A DNA stretch of 64,000 nt from G963663365 sp963663365. Its GTDB lineage: Bacteria; Hinthialibacterota; Hinthialibacteria; Hinthialibacterales; G963663365. Position 1 is the first letter of the stretch. Each line of letters starts with the position of its first letter. The notes beneath the pieces were generated by a model that made no database searches, was not told the origin of the DNA, and saw only the letters and a list, made by a program, of their open reading frames with translations. Position numbers and translations under genes: made by a program. Shown here in pieces: positions 26,612 through 36,728 of the stretch. The stretch is taken from NCBI GenBank assembly GCA_963663365.2, contig CAXXIH010000008.1, positions 2,108,001-2,172,000 on the forward strand, written 5' to 3'.

Positions 26612-27253
26612 ATGGAGCTTTTTCTCGACGAGCGTCCCTTAGAAATCACGGAGTCCGATGACAGCGCTTTGCGCGACATTTTGGAGAGAGTCTCAGACCA
26701 ATTGAAAGACCAAGGGCGGGTCATCTGTGAAGTCATGGTTGATGGGCACTACGAAGGCGATTGGGAAAGAGATCCTTTTGGTGAACGCCGGATCGCAGAG
26801 GTCGAATCGATGCGGTTGAAATCGGAGGAACCTCGGAAACTGGCCGTCCGTACGCTTTATGACATTGTTGCTTACATGCCCAAAGTAAAGGACGCGCTAA
26901 TTAACGTCTCCGCAAGCTTACAGGCACGCCAAGAAGAAGAAGCGCTGAGACTCTTATCGCAGGTAACAGAGACTTGGGTTGAGCTGAATCAGGGCTATAG
27001 CCGGGCCACACAAGTTATTGGAATCAGCCCCTCTGAAGTCGTCATCCAAAGCAGTACGGATCAAGAATCTCAGACAGCCGAAGATGTCCAAAATGAGGCC
27101 TTGGATCTCCTTAATCAGGCAGCGGACTTCCTTGACGAAAGACGTTACCTAGAGTTGTCAGACGTATTGGAATATGAACTTGCGCCATTGATTCCTGTCA
27201 TCGAGGAAAGCATGTATTTGCTGATCCGCGAAGCAGAGAAAAAACCACATTAG
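26612..27253 (+). CDS. Helical protein of unknown function
   Basis: 213 residues from ATG 26612, which follows GGAGGATATAATTTG. The product is acidic and almost fully alpha-helical, with helices such as RKLAVRTLYDIVAYMPKVKDALI and several EEALRLLSQ-like repeats. There is no signal peptide or known motif. The next gene is 83 bases away and also unknown, so the two probably form an operon. Confidence 0.5.
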   Translation: MELFLDERPLEITESDDSALRDILERVSDQLKDQGRVICEVMVDGHYEGDWERDPFGERRIAEVESMRLKSEEPRKLAVRTLYDIVAYMPKVKDALINVSASLQARQEEEALRLLSQVTETWVELNQGYSRATQVIGISPSEVVIQSSTDQESQTAEDVQNEALDLLNQAADFLDERRYLELSDVLEYELAPLIPVIEESMYLLIREAEKKPH

Positions 27254-27336
27254 GTATCCTTTAAGTTTGATGTGATGATGCCGATACTGTTACGGAACTA
27301 GGGCGTGTCCCTAATCGGCAAAAGCGTAAACGAAAC

Positions 27337-27648
27337 ATGACCGATCCTCTGCAATCATCATCGCAATTTCCCCTGGGCGCGCCTGCGGCTCCGGACAAAG
27401 TGGGATCCGGGTCATCTTCTCCGGCTCAACCGGCGGGCGGTCCTGATTTTGCCGATGTGCTGCAATCCATTCGGGAAAATGAGCAGATTCAGCAAGAAAC
27501 ATTGCAGCGTGTAAATACTCCCGGGAAAATCCAGAATACACAGGATATCGACCGCATGATGAACATCGTCGATGAGTCCTTCAAAGCCACCGAAAGGGTT
27601 AACAAAACCCTGAATGCCGCGATCTCGGCCTATCGTAAAAATTCCTAA
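27337..27648 (+). CDS. Small protein, weakly FliE-like
   Basis: 103 residues: a Pro/Gly/Ser-rich disordered start (1-35) followed by helices ending DIDRMMNIVDESFKATERVN and a short NAAISAYRKNS tail. Layout and length resemble FliE-like inner-rod proteins (disordered N-terminus, FADVL, coiled C-terminus). There are no other flagellar or type III secretion genes here, so this is only a faint resemblance. It may form a pair with the gene at 26612. Confidence 0.35.
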   Translation: MTDPLQSSSQFPLGAPAAPDKVGSGSSSPAQPAGGPDFADVLQSIRENEQIQQETLQRVNTPGKIQNTQDIDRMMNIVDESFKATERVNKTLNAAISAYRKNS

Positions 27649-27730
27649 GTTCTCTCCCCGCTCTTCTGCCCCATTCTGTTCGTTTTCTTCCACCTTCAAT
27701 TCCGGCGCTTGTCTTTGATAGATTGGTTTT

Positions 27731-28780
27731 ATGATTCGCAAACACCGCGACACGCATTTTGAAATCCGCTTCAAAGCATCCGATCCCATTTCCATCGATG
27801 AAGGCCGGAACCGTTTTCTGCACGGCCCTGCTGTTGTTCACTGCTCCAATGGCGACTGGGTCGTCACCTACCAAGATTCACATGACGATCCCGGCCGGAA
27901 TTCATTCATTCGGCAACGGCGAAGCCCCGATGGTGGAAAAACCTGGATCGATGAAGGTGCGATTTATGATGAAGACAGCAAAGGTTTCGGCGCGCGAAAT
28001 CCTGCCTTCGGCATGGCGCCTGACGGAACGCTGGTTTTAGTAGTCCAACGTGTGGGATTAAAGCGCTTAGGAAAAGTGCGCGGTGAAAACATCGTCGGTA
28101 GTGCGCTTCTAATTAGTGAAGACTGCGGCCGTACTTATAAAAATTTGGGCCTGGTTGATTCAAACATCCGCATGGGTCACCAAGGTTGCAGCACCCATAT
28201 CGCCGAGCATGATGGCATCATGTACATGCCTGCATTCAACCATCGCGGACTGGTGCTTTATCGAAGTTGGGATGGCGGGCGCAGCTGGCCGGAACGCACG
28301 GTTGTCATTCCGGAAGACTCCGTACCGGAATCACCACGCTACCCCACATTGGCGGTTCGGCCCGACAAATCTTTGCTTTATCTGGGACATTTCAACCGGG
28401 CCATACAATGCTTTCGCCGAACCGGAACATTGGGCAACAGAAAAAACGCGAAAATCAAATGGAACAAAATCGAAATCTATAATGACATCAACCTGCGTCA
28501 TCCCGTACTAATGTATACAGGCGATACGTTGCTCTGCCTGGGCAGAAATATGGCGGCATGGAAAACGGCGCTGTGTGTTTCGCCGGACCACGGAGAGACA
28601 TGGTCGGATGCGATAGACGTTGTCCCGGAGCGTGGCCCCGGAGGCGGCTATACGGCGATGTGGCCGGATGCAAAAAACGGCGGCGTTTTTGCCGTTTTCA
28701 GCACGGATGGGCTGGGATTCGGGGCTCAAGACATTTTGGGGATGTTCTTAAGCGATTTTAAAATCAAGAGAATACGATAA
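27731..28780 (+). CDS. BNR-repeat sialidase-like protein
   Basis: 349 residues forming a six-bladed beta-propeller. Asp-box motifs are seen at 65-72 (SPDGGKTW), 129-136 (SEDCGRTY), 179-186 (SWDGGRSW) and 284-291 (SPDHGETW). There is no signal peptide, so the protein is cytoplasmic or leaves by another route. Sialidase catalytic residues cannot be confirmed by eye. Other BNR glycosidases or rhamnosidase-like relatives are possible. Context with amino-sugar-type kinase and GntR/UTRA genes supports a role in glycan use. Confidence 0.7.
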   Translation: MIRKHRDTHFEIRFKASDPISIDEGRNRFLHGPAVVHCSNGDWVVTYQDSHDDPGRNSFIRQRRSPDGGKTWIDEGAIYDEDSKGFGARNPAFGMAPDGTLVLVVQRVGLKRLGKVRGENIVGSALLISEDCGRTYKNLGLVDSNIRMGHQGCSTHIAEHDGIMYMPAFNHRGLVLYRSWDGGRSWPERTVVIPEDSVPESPRYPTLAVRPDKSLLYLGHFNRAIQCFRRTGTLGNRKNAKIKWNKIEIYNDINLRHPVLMYTGDTLLCLGRNMAAWKTALCVSPDHGETWSDAIDVVPERGPGGGYTAMWPDAKNGGVFAVFSTDGLGFGAQDILGMFLSDFKIKRIR

Positions 28781-28829
28781 ATACAGACTCCGGTTTTTTC
28801 CGGAAGATCTACGCAATGTCGAGTGTGAT

Positions 28830-29126
28830 GTGGCAATAAAAAAACGGAGAAACATCTGGAATCAAACAACCGCTTGCGACAGCCAATTTGTTGAGCATGT
28901 TTTGCAGCAATGGCATCCCCGAAGCACAGGGGGGCTCGGCCCGCATGAACAGTACAATTCGTTGGTGCCTTCCATACTGCAAATGCTCCGGGCCGAATGT
29001 TCCGCAGAAGAGATTGCCGCGTTTCTAGAGGCCTTACGCACCGGGCCGCTTCATGCGGAACCGGATTGTGCAAAAGACAAAGAGGCCGCAAATGCGCTTG
29101 TCACATGGCGGAAAAAGCAGATGTAG
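28830..29126 (+). CDS. Small protein of unknown function
   Basis: 98 residues starting at a GTG (28830), basic at the N-terminus and helical toward the end (NSLVPSILQMLRAECSAEEIAAFLEALRTGP). It looks like a small soluble helical protein, not a membrane one. No known family. It is read from the stretch between the sialidase-like and GDPD genes. Confidence 0.4.
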   Translation: MAIKKRRNIWNQTTACDSQFVEHVLQQWHPRSTGGLGPHEQYNSLVPSILQMLRAECSAEEIAAFLEALRTGPLHAEPDCAKDKEAANALVTWRKKQM

Positions 29127-29190
29127 CCACAAAATCCGGAGCATCTATAATAGAATGACGTTAACTATCCCGTTCGTAATGGAAGACTCA

Positions 29191-30063
29191 ATGACTCGCA
29201 TTTATTCACTTGTCCCGGCTCTGGCAGTCTTTTTCGGCCTGAGCCTCATGACGGCAAACTCCGGTTGGACTGAAGAAGCCAATTCGTCGAAGTCAAAAAT
29301 AGCACTCCCGGCCCGGGGACTATGCGCTCACCGTGGAGCAATGACATCGCATCCCGAAAACACCGTTCCGGCTTTTCAAGAGGCCATTCGTCTTGGCGCA
29401 CACATGATTGAATTCGACGTGCAACTAAGCAAAGACGGGAAATTGTTTATTCTGCACGATTCAAAATTGGACCGGACAACAAACACCGAAGGCAAAGCCT
29501 CCGAATACACGCTCGCCGAACTGAAAAAACTGGATGCCGGTTCATGGAAAGACGCAAAGTTCGCAGGCGTGAAAATCCCAACGCTTGAGGAAACACTGGA
29601 GGTTATGCCTCGCAATGTTTGGCTCAACGTGCATCTAAAAGGTGGTGCGGAGTTGGCGTTGAAGACGGCAAAAGTCATCCGGGAAGTGAATCGACAACAT
29701 CAGGCTTTTTTGGCTTGTGGCGCGGAAGCATCCAAAGCGGTCAACGCCGCCTACCCGGATATGTTGATCTGTAACATGGAACGCCAAGGAGACACCATGC
29801 AATACGCACAGGAAACCGCCGCCGGAGGTTACGCTTTTATTCAGATATCGGGAAAAAACAAACCGGTGGACGCTCCTATCATTGCTTTGCTCAAAGAAAA
29901 CAATGTCAAAATCAACTACTTCGGAACTGACGATCCCGTTCTCCTGCGTCAGTTGCTCGGCAGTGGAGTCGATTTTCCGTTGGTTAACGATCTGGCGCCA
30001 ATGATGGACGTTGCCAAAGAGTTCGGCATTGAGCCACTGAAACCGGTTTTCAACATGCCGTAA
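29191..30063 (+). CDS. Exported glycerophosphodiester phosphodiesterase
   Basis: From ATG 29191, preceded by GGAAGA, 290 residues. A signal peptide (YSLVPALAVFFGLSLMTANS) comes first, so the enzyme is periplasmic. GDPD marks are intact: AHRGAMTSHPENT with H46, R47 and E56, EFDVQLSKDG with E74 and D76, and the catalytic LHD with H89. It would split glycerophosphodiesters into glycerol 3-phosphate and an alcohol. A longer start is possible at 29179 but gives a poorer signal peptide. Confidence 0.85.
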   Translation: MTRIYSLVPALAVFFGLSLMTANSGWTEEANSSKSKIALPARGLCAHRGAMTSHPENTVPAFQEAIRLGAHMIEFDVQLSKDGKLFILHDSKLDRTTNTEGKASEYTLAELKKLDAGSWKDAKFAGVKIPTLEETLEVMPRNVWLNVHLKGGAELALKTAKVIREVNRQHQAFLACGAEASKAVNAAYPDMLICNMERQGDTMQYAQETAAGGYAFIQISGKNKPVDAPIIALLKENNVKINYFGTDDPVLLRQLLGSGVDFPLVNDLAPMMDVAKEFGIEPLKPVFNMP

Positions 30064-30207
30064 TATTTTCGATTGTTTTAAGTCCGTTTCAGGTTCCGCT
30101 TATTTCGGTTTAAGTCAAAATTGAATCTTATTCGTTGCCACTTAATGTTATTTACCCCATCAAGATGCTCTGGTAAGTTTGAGTCAACTCATACAAGAGG
30201 TAAAACA

Positions 30208-32721
30208 ATGCGCAAACTTCTCCTTCTGATACTATCTCTCTGTCTCGTGCAAACATCGATGAGCGCCGAAACACTAAATCCGGCCTCAATGAAAGACTGG
30301 TCTTTGGTTGTGGACGAGAACGCCATAGCCAGCGAGCGCTATGCGGCAGAGGAATTTCAGGGCCTCTTTAAAGAAGCGATAGGTATCGAACTACCGATCT
30401 GCAACACGCCGCCGCAATCAACTCACAATATCTTTATCGGAGCGGGCCAAGCGATGTCGCAAAGCCCCGTGGCTTTCAGCATCGATGATTTGGGAGAGGA
30501 AGGTCTGCGCATTTACATTCAATCCGGGAACATTGCTATTGCCGGTGGACGCCCCCGGGGGACGCTTTATGGTGTTTATGAATTTGCTGAAAAGTATTTG
30601 GGCGTCCGGTTCCTTACCTGGGATCACACTTATTTCCCAAAGACGGCAGCCAAAACCATTCCTTGCGAAGAATATGAATACATCCCGCCATTCTCATTCC
30701 GTTGGAGCTACTACAAGGAGAATGCCGACAAACCGGAATTCGCAGCGCGCAATCGTGTAAACACAACCACTGATCAGGAAAAGTTGGGTTGGAAAACGCA
30801 TCAGAACCTCATCAACCATTCGTTTTATCGCCTTTTGCCCGTGAAAGAATATGGCGAGGCCCATCCTGAATACTATGCATTCATCGATGGTAAGCGGGCC
30901 CTCGAAATGGGTGGAGGCGGTCCGGAATTATGCGTTACCAATCCGGAGGTTATCGAACTGGTCGCTCAAAATACGATCAAGGCACTGGATGCCGATCCCA
31001 CACAGGCCAACTTTAGTGTGAGTCAAAACGATAACGATGCTTATTGCCGGTGTGAAAACTGCGAGGCGGTCAATCAACGTGAAGGTACACCGATGGGCTC
31101 GAACTTGGCCTTGGTGAATGCCGTGGCCGAGCGTGTCGAAAAAAAATATCCGGATGTCAAAATCGGGACGCTCGCCTATTGGTATACACGGAAAGCGCCT
31201 AAAACAATCCGCCCCCGGGACAACGTCCAAATTCAATTATGCAGTATCGAATGCTGCACATTGCATTCAATCGACGACCCTAACTGCAGCCGCAATCGCG
31301 AGTTTTGTTCCGACATGGCCGAATGGGGAAAGATTTGCAAAGACATCTGGGTTTGGAATTACAATACAAATTTTCACCATTACGACTTACCATTCCCCAA
31401 TTTGCGCAGCATCGGGCCAAACGTCCGTTATTTTCTAAAAAATAATGTGAAAGGCCTTTTTATGCAGGCCAACGGAAACGGAAACAGCGGTGAGATGTGC
31501 GACCTCCGCAACTATGTTATTTCCCATTGTATTTGGAATCCGCAGTTGGACAGTTGGGAGCTTGCCAAAGAGTTCTGCCGTCTCCACTATCAAGGCGCAG
31601 CACAACCGGTCATCGATTATCTCACCATGCTGCACGATAATGCTGAGCAGCTGGGATGCCATCCCGGCTGTTTCCCAACCCCGGCTGATGTCGGACTCAA
31701 TCCGGAAATCTCCGGAAAAAGTCTGGCTTATTTTAAGAAAGCCCTGCAAATGGCGGATAACGACCTTGTGCGCCAACGTGTAGAAAAGGCATCGATTTGT
31801 GCCTACAAAGCGGTTTTAGAGACTTGCGCAACAGTAACACTCGAGAATGGCGACTATCGCATCTCGCTTCCGGAACAATATAAAGATGTGTTCGACCGTT
31901 ATGTCGAACTCACGAAAAAGTACAACATGACACGGAGCAAAGAGCAGGAACCGGTTTCCGAGTATATCGACCGTGTCGCACAGGCGATTAACAAAGAAAT
32001 TCCTGCGCTGCAATTAGAGAATGAAATCTGGAAGCTAACGGTAGTCCCATCGGACAATGGAAAAATCGTTGAAATGATCCATAAACCGACATCCCAAAAC
32101 GTGCTCGTGCCAAGAGAGTTCGGGAGTATCGGCGAAGTCTTCCCGGTCGGAACAGTTCGGGAATTCGGCATGATTGGATACGATCAAGATAATCCGCTTG
32201 CTTTTGAAGGATCGAAAACCGGTGATTCGATTTCGATGCTGAAAAAGCTCCCGGATGGCTCACAGATGATGCGTCGAATCTGGTTGGATGCAAGCCAACC
32301 GGAAAAAATCTTCTTTAAAACGACTGTCGAGCATAAGACAGACGAATCGAAAATCTATCAAATCAAAGTCATTCCTCATTTCTATACAATGACAACGTCT
32401 GATGACGACAAAATACTCACGGCCTATGTCAAAAAGGACACATGGCTGACGTTTAATAAAGACTGGATGGAAAATGGCAGCCTGCCACCGGATGAAGCGT
32501 TGGAACGTGAAACAAGCGGCTTTGCTTTCTTCAACCACGAAACCGGATCGGGGATGATGGCGAGCTACAATCCCAATGAGGTCGCACGTCCGCGACTATG
32601 GTGGCAACCACGTTCAGAACAGGTCAATTTGGAACTATTGACATCACCCATCAACTTGGGCCAGGGCGAATCGTTTTCGTTCGGTTACCAATTCGAATAT
32701 CTGGATAAGCCACCGGAATAA
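30208..32721 (+). CDS. Secreted DUF4838 glycosidase-like protein
   Basis: 837 residues from ATG 30208, with AGAGG nearby and a signal peptide (RKLLLLILSLCLVQTSMSA). An alpha-glucuronidase-like N-terminal domain (about 30-130, with GRPRGTLYGVYEFAEKYLG) is followed by the central DUF4838 region, which holds CRCENCEAVN and a WVWNYNTNFHHYDLPF stretch. This family is linked to glycan breakdown, but the reaction is not established. It belongs with the neighbouring sugar-use genes. Confidence 0.75.
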   Translation: MRKLLLLILSLCLVQTSMSAETLNPASMKDWSLVVDENAIASERYAAEEFQGLFKEAIGIELPICNTPPQSTHNIFIGAGQAMSQSPVAFSIDDLGEEGLRIYIQSGNIAIAGGRPRGTLYGVYEFAEKYLGVRFLTWDHTYFPKTAAKTIPCEEYEYIPPFSFRWSYYKENADKPEFAARNRVNTTTDQEKLGWKTHQNLINHSFYRLLPVKEYGEAHPEYYAFIDGKRALEMGGGGPELCVTNPEVIELVAQNTIKALDADPTQANFSVSQNDNDAYCRCENCEAVNQREGTPMGSNLALVNAVAERVEKKYPDVKIGTLAYWYTRKAPKTIRPRDNVQIQLCSIECCTLHSIDDPNCSRNREFCSDMAEWGKICKDIWVWNYNTNFHHYDLPFPNLRSIGPNVRYFLKNNVKGLFMQANGNGNSGEMCDLRNYVISHCIWNPQLDSWELAKEFCRLHYQGAAQPVIDYLTMLHDNAEQLGCHPGCFPTPADVGLNPEISGKSLAYFKKALQMADNDLVRQRVEKASICAYKAVLETCATVTLENGDYRISLPEQYKDVFDRYVELTKKYNMTRSKEQEPVSEYIDRVAQAINKEIPALQLENEIWKLTVVPSDNGKIVEMIHKPTSQNVLVPREFGSIGEVFPVGTVREFGMIGYDQDNPLAFEGSKTGDSISMLKKLPDGSQMMRRIWLDASQPEKIFFKTTVEHKTDESKIYQIKVIPHFYTMTTSDDDKILTAYVKKDTWLTFNKDWMENGSLPPDEALERETSGFAFFNHETGSGMMASYNPNEVARPRLWWQPRSEQVNLELLTSPINLGQGESFSFGYQFEYLDKPPE

Positions 32722-32825
32722 CGGTTTAAGGCTCTATTCGCAGCGGGCTGACCCAAACTTGACATCGGTCAGAGGCCGGATGAGGATTGCATCAAAAGGG
32801 GCTGAGCATGTCAGGAGGTTTCCTC

Positions 32826-33410
32826 ATGAATGTGCGGGCCTTCACGTTGATTGAATTGCTCATTGTCGTTGCAATCATCGGTATCCTGGCGGCAATTGCC
32901 ATCCCTAATTTCAGGAATGCTCGAACGCAAGCGCTTGTCGTGCGTACGATTTCCGATCTAAAGACCCTCGTTGACGCCTTTGAACTGTACGCAATGGATA
33001 ATGGCGGGCGCTATGTTCCGGATTACGATGGCGGCATAGCCGGCGGCAGCGCCTACGGTTCGGAGTTGGGGACCTATCTTAAATTGACCACACCGGTTCC
33101 TTATATCCAATCTATCCCTGTCGATATTTGGGTGGACCGGCCCACATTCAAGTCGCTCTTTAATAAGAATGTGGCCTGTTTTGAATATTGGGGAAAGTTT
33201 TCCCGGGGGCAGGAACGCATTGATGTGATGACACAATACGGAATGTATTATGTAATGAGCAGTATGGGTCCTGACCTCTCTCGTCAGTTCAGCGCCGACG
33301 GTCAGCCCTTGGTGGAACTGGGGATGAAGACCGGGCGATATACCTACGACCGCTCAAATGGTCTTCATTCCAGCGGAGATATTCTGGCAACAAACCGCGG
33401 GATTGAATGA
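32826..33410 (+). CDS. Type II secretion / type IV pilin-like pseudopilin
   Basis: From ATG 32826, with AGGAGG upstream, 194 residues. The N-terminal class III signal is MNVRA|FTLIELLIVVAII; cleavage after Ala instead of the usual Gly would place Phe1 and Glu5 of the mature pilin as expected. The hydrophobic helix AIIGILAAIAIPNFRNA follows. The C-terminal part has a Tyr/Gly-rich globular region typical of GspG/PilA-like proteins of this group of bacteria. It stands alone, so the assembly machine must be encoded elsewhere. Confidence 0.8.
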   Translation: MNVRAFTLIELLIVVAIIGILAAIAIPNFRNARTQALVVRTISDLKTLVDAFELYAMDNGGRYVPDYDGGIAGGSAYGSELGTYLKLTTPVPYIQSIPVDIWVDRPTFKSLFNKNVACFEYWGKFSRGQERIDVMTQYGMYYVMSSMGPDLSRQFSADGQPLVELGMKTGRYTYDRSNGLHSSGDILATNRGIE

Positions 33411-33496
33411 GTGACTACCGGCAAGAGTTTTGCTAAAACCGGACTTTTTGTTTTTATGAAGAACGGAATTTCTTTGGAAATCACGGCAAAAAAAAC

Positions 33497-36400
33497 TTAA
33501 CTTTCAGCAGCTAAGGCCTGCCGCAGCCGATCCCACTCCTCCTGAAGACGATCAGCCAGTTCAAATGCAATTTCTGCATTGTTTTCTTTGCCGGCGATTT
33601 CCAATTCAGTCGCAATCGCATGGAGCGAATTGGCAGAGACATTGCCCGAAGCGCCTTTGATTGCATGAGCAACCCTTCGAACTTCTTCCATATTGCGGTC
33701 ACGAATAAACGATAGTAACTTCCCAATCTGCACCGGCATGTCACTTAAAAAGATATTAATCACCTCTACCATCATTTCTTTATCCTCGGCGCACTTTTCC
33801 AGGAAACCACTACGGTCAAAAACAGCCGGATTATTGAATTGCCCGGCATTCCGGTCCGAAGTTGCTTTCTCGGTTGATGTTTCCGCAAATTGCCTTCCAA
33901 TTGCGGCTGCGAGTTCCTCAACAACAATCGGTTTCGAAACATAGTCATCCATTCCCGCTTCCAGGCAGTACTCTCTGTCTCCTTTTAAAGCATGGGCCGT
34001 CATGGCAATGATCGGCGTATGTTTTTGTTCGCCCTCCATTTTCCGGATTATTGCCGTTGCTTCATAACCGTCCAAATCCGGCATTTGGCAATCCATGAGA
34101 ACAAGATCGTACGATATCTTCTGCAAGGCTTCGACAGCCTCTTTTCCATTGCCTACCGCATCCGCGCGATGCCCCATCTTTTCCACAAGCCGCATAGCCA
34201 GAAATTGATTCGTCGCGTTATCTTCGGCAATCAAGATGCGCAAGCCGGTCCTGTTTTTTATCTCGCGAATTGTATGAAGTGTTATAAGCTGATCTGTGCG
34301 TTTATTCGCTGCCGCTGAGGGAGATAACAACATGGCCAGGCAACGATACAGATCGGATTGCCGGACGGGCTTGGTTAAGTAGGCGGCAAAGCCCAGCGAC
34401 TTGAATTTGGCGGCATCCCCTCGCTGACCTGCAGATGTCATAAGAACAAGAGGAATATTCTGCAACTCTTCGTGCATCTTGATTCGCCGCCCAAGCATCT
34501 CGCCATCCATGTCTGGCATTTGATGGTCAATTATGGCGATATTGTGTTCTCCCTTTGCGGGATTCGCCAAAATTTCAAGCGCGTCATTCCCATTGATGCA
34601 TAAAACAGGATGGCAATGCCAAGATTTTAATTGCGCTTCAAATAATTTCAGATTGGTATGATTGTCATCGACAACAAGAACACGCGCCCCTTGTAGGCTT
34701 CCCAGTTCAATTGTCCCGGTTTCAATAGGCTCTTTCTGTTTCTGCAGAATTGCCGTAAACCAGAAAGTGGAACCCTCACCGATTCGACTTTCAACACCAA
34801 TTGTGCCGCCCATCAATTCGACAAGCTGCTTGCTGATGGCCAAGCCCAATCCCGTCCCGCCATATTTTCGTGTTGTCGATGCATCGGCCTGCGTAAATGA
34901 TTGAAACAACATCCCGACCCGGTCTTTTGGAATGCCAATCCCGGTATCGCAGACATCAAAACGGATCGTCATGGATTCTGAACGTCGCTCAACAAGATCT
35001 ACGGCAACAACAATCTCACCCTTCTCTGTAAATTTGATGGCATTACCGATTAAATTGTTTAAAATTTGACGAAAACGTCCGGGATCACCATGCACAAATC
35101 GTGGAATCTCTTCCGGCATTTGCAAAAGAAGTTCGAGCCCCTTTGCAGAAGCCCTAACACTATGTAATTCAAGAACATCTTCTATCGTCGTACGCAAATC
35201 AAAATCAAGATTTTCAAGTTCCAGCTTGCCCGCCTCGATTTTCGAAAAATCCAAAATATCGTTGATGATTACCAATAAAGATTCCGCGCTATTCCTTACA
35301 GTCTCAGCAAAACTTTGTTGTTCTTCCGAGAGATCCGTTTCCAACAACAAACCCGTCATCCCAATAACAGCATTCATCGGTGTTCGAATTTCATGGCTCA
35401 TGTTGGCCAGGAACTGGCCTTTGGCCACACTGGCGGCTTCAGCCGCCGCCAATGCCTGTTTCAAATTCTCTTCATACTGTTTTCGTTCAGTAATATCGCG
35501 AATAATACCGACAAATTGCACACGGTCATCCAATTCAACTTTTGTAACCGCCAATTCCATCGGGAAAACTTGTCCATTCTTTCGGATTCCGGCGACTTCT
35601 CTCCCAATACCGATGACTTTTGCCACGCCGGTCGCCAAATATTCACGAATATAGTTGTCATGCCCGCTACGATACGGCTCGGGAGCCAGCATGCTGACAT
35701 TTTTGCCTACAACTTCGCTGCTGCTATAGCCAAAGACCCTCTCCGCCGCAGGATTAAAAGTAAGTATTCGTCCGTGCTGATCGATTGATATAAGCGCGTC
35801 ATACACTGTCTCAATGAGACCACGGGATTGTGCCTCACTTTCACGCAAACGGATCGAAATATCTTTTTCGCGCCGCAGAAGTTCGCTCAGCCGAACAAGC
35901 ATGTCATTGAGCGACGCCGCCACCAATCCCAGTTCGTCATTCGACAGAACCGCTGCAAATGCCTCGTCATCACCGTCTGCGCGCCGTTCGAAAGCCCTGC
36001 GAATCTCCCGAACGGGGATAAGAACATAACGATCCAATAACAAATACAAAAAGATGCAAAAAACTGCGGTGAGAAGCAAAAAGACAGCGCATGAGATCCA
36101 AAGAAAGTTCGACATCTCCGCCCGGTAGGGAATTTCATCCAGATGGACCATGACTGCGCATTGTCCCGCAAATGAAGATACGGGGATCGTATCCGGAAGA
36201 ATAAAAGAAGCCGTGAAATCAAATTCATGCGTATCCTTATGAATACGTGATGCACGCTCTCCGGTCTTCAAGGCTTCGCGTAAATCATCACCAACATGTT
36301 TTCCGGGAAGTTCCGCCAGAGATTTTCCAAGCAAATCTTTTTGATTGCAGGCAATTACCCGAATAGGATCCCCCCCCACAACAACAATAAGTTTAATTCC

Positions 36401-36643
36401 TTTTTCGAGGCTTACACCATTTACAAATTCTTGGATTCCTTCCGCGCGCTCAATAAATAACAAATCATATTCAATAGAACTGGCCAAAGATTCAGAACGC
36501 CGGAGCATTTGCTCACGAATTTTATCGATATAAAGGTTGTAAATACCCCAAGGCGTAATTGCAAATGTTATGATCAACAATCCTGCCATAGGCAAAAGAA
36601 GTTTCTTGCGAAGTGAAACGATATGGCGCTTATCGTAACTCAT
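33497..36643 (-). CDS. Hybrid sensor histidine kinase (HAMP-PAS-HisKA-HATPase-REC-REC-Hpt)
   Basis: 1048 residues with the BarA-like tripartite layout. Two transmembrane helices (about 15-37 and 180-203) flank a periplasmic sensor, then HAMP (about 205-260), PAS (272-390), HisKA with phospho-accepting H417, HATPase (N box near 530, GTGLG near 596), REC1 with D706, REC2 with D851 and Hpt with H993. Signal would pass H417 to D706/D851 to H993 and out to a response regulator. Candidates are the two lone receiver proteins next door. The sensed ligand is unknown. Confidence 0.9.
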   Translation of the reverse strand: MSYDKRHIVSLRKKLLLPMAGLLIITFAITPWGIYNLYIDKIREQMLRRSESLASSIEYDLLFIERAEGIQEFVNGVSLEKGIKLIVVVGGDPIRVIACNQKDLLGKSLAELPGKHVGDDLREALKTGERASRIHKDTHEFDFTASFILPDTIPVSSFAGQCAVMVHLDEIPYRAEMSNFLWISCAVFLLLTAVFCIFLYLLLDRYVLIPVREIRRAFERRADGDDEAFAAVLSNDELGLVAASLNDMLVRLSELLRREKDISIRLRESEAQSRGLIETVYDALISIDQHGRILTFNPAAERVFGYSSSEVVGKNVSMLAPEPYRSGHDNYIREYLATGVAKVIGIGREVAGIRKNGQVFPMELAVTKVELDDRVQFVGIIRDITERKQYEENLKQALAAAEAASVAKGQFLANMSHEIRTPMNAVIGMTGLLLETDLSEEQQSFAETVRNSAESLLVIINDILDFSKIEAGKLELENLDFDLRTTIEDVLELHSVRASAKGLELLLQMPEEIPRFVHGDPGRFRQILNNLIGNAIKFTEKGEIVVAVDLVERRSESMTIRFDVCDTGIGIPKDRVGMLFQSFTQADASTTRKYGGTGLGLAISKQLVELMGGTIGVESRIGEGSTFWFTAILQKQKEPIETGTIELGSLQGARVLVVDDNHTNLKLFEAQLKSWHCHPVLCINGNDALEILANPAKGEHNIAIIDHQMPDMDGEMLGRRIKMHEELQNIPLVLMTSAGQRGDAAKFKSLGFAAYLTKPVRQSDLYRCLAMLLSPSAAANKRTDQLITLHTIREIKNRTGLRILIAEDNATNQFLAMRLVEKMGHRADAVGNGKEAVEALQKISYDLVLMDCQMPDLDGYEATAIIRKMEGEQKHTPIIAMTAHALKGDREYCLEAGMDDYVSKPIVVEELAAAIGRQFAETSTEKATSDRNAGQFNNPAVFDRSGFLEKCAEDKEMMVEVINIFLSDMPVQIGKLLSFIRDRNMEEVRRVAHAIKGASGNVSANSLHAIATELEIAGKENNAEIAFELADRLQEEWDRLRQALAAES

Positions 36644-36728
36644 GAAATCTGCCTAAAGTGTTGCATTTCATGGATAGAGTCGATTGCTTTAATTCTTTCA
36701 GAGTTAAGTTTTGCAGAAAGCATACTCT

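Noticed and set aside
33411..33496. Terminator between the pseudopilin and hybrid kinase genes
   Set aside because: T-rich runs are present but the stem is only 4 bp with a 5-nt loop.
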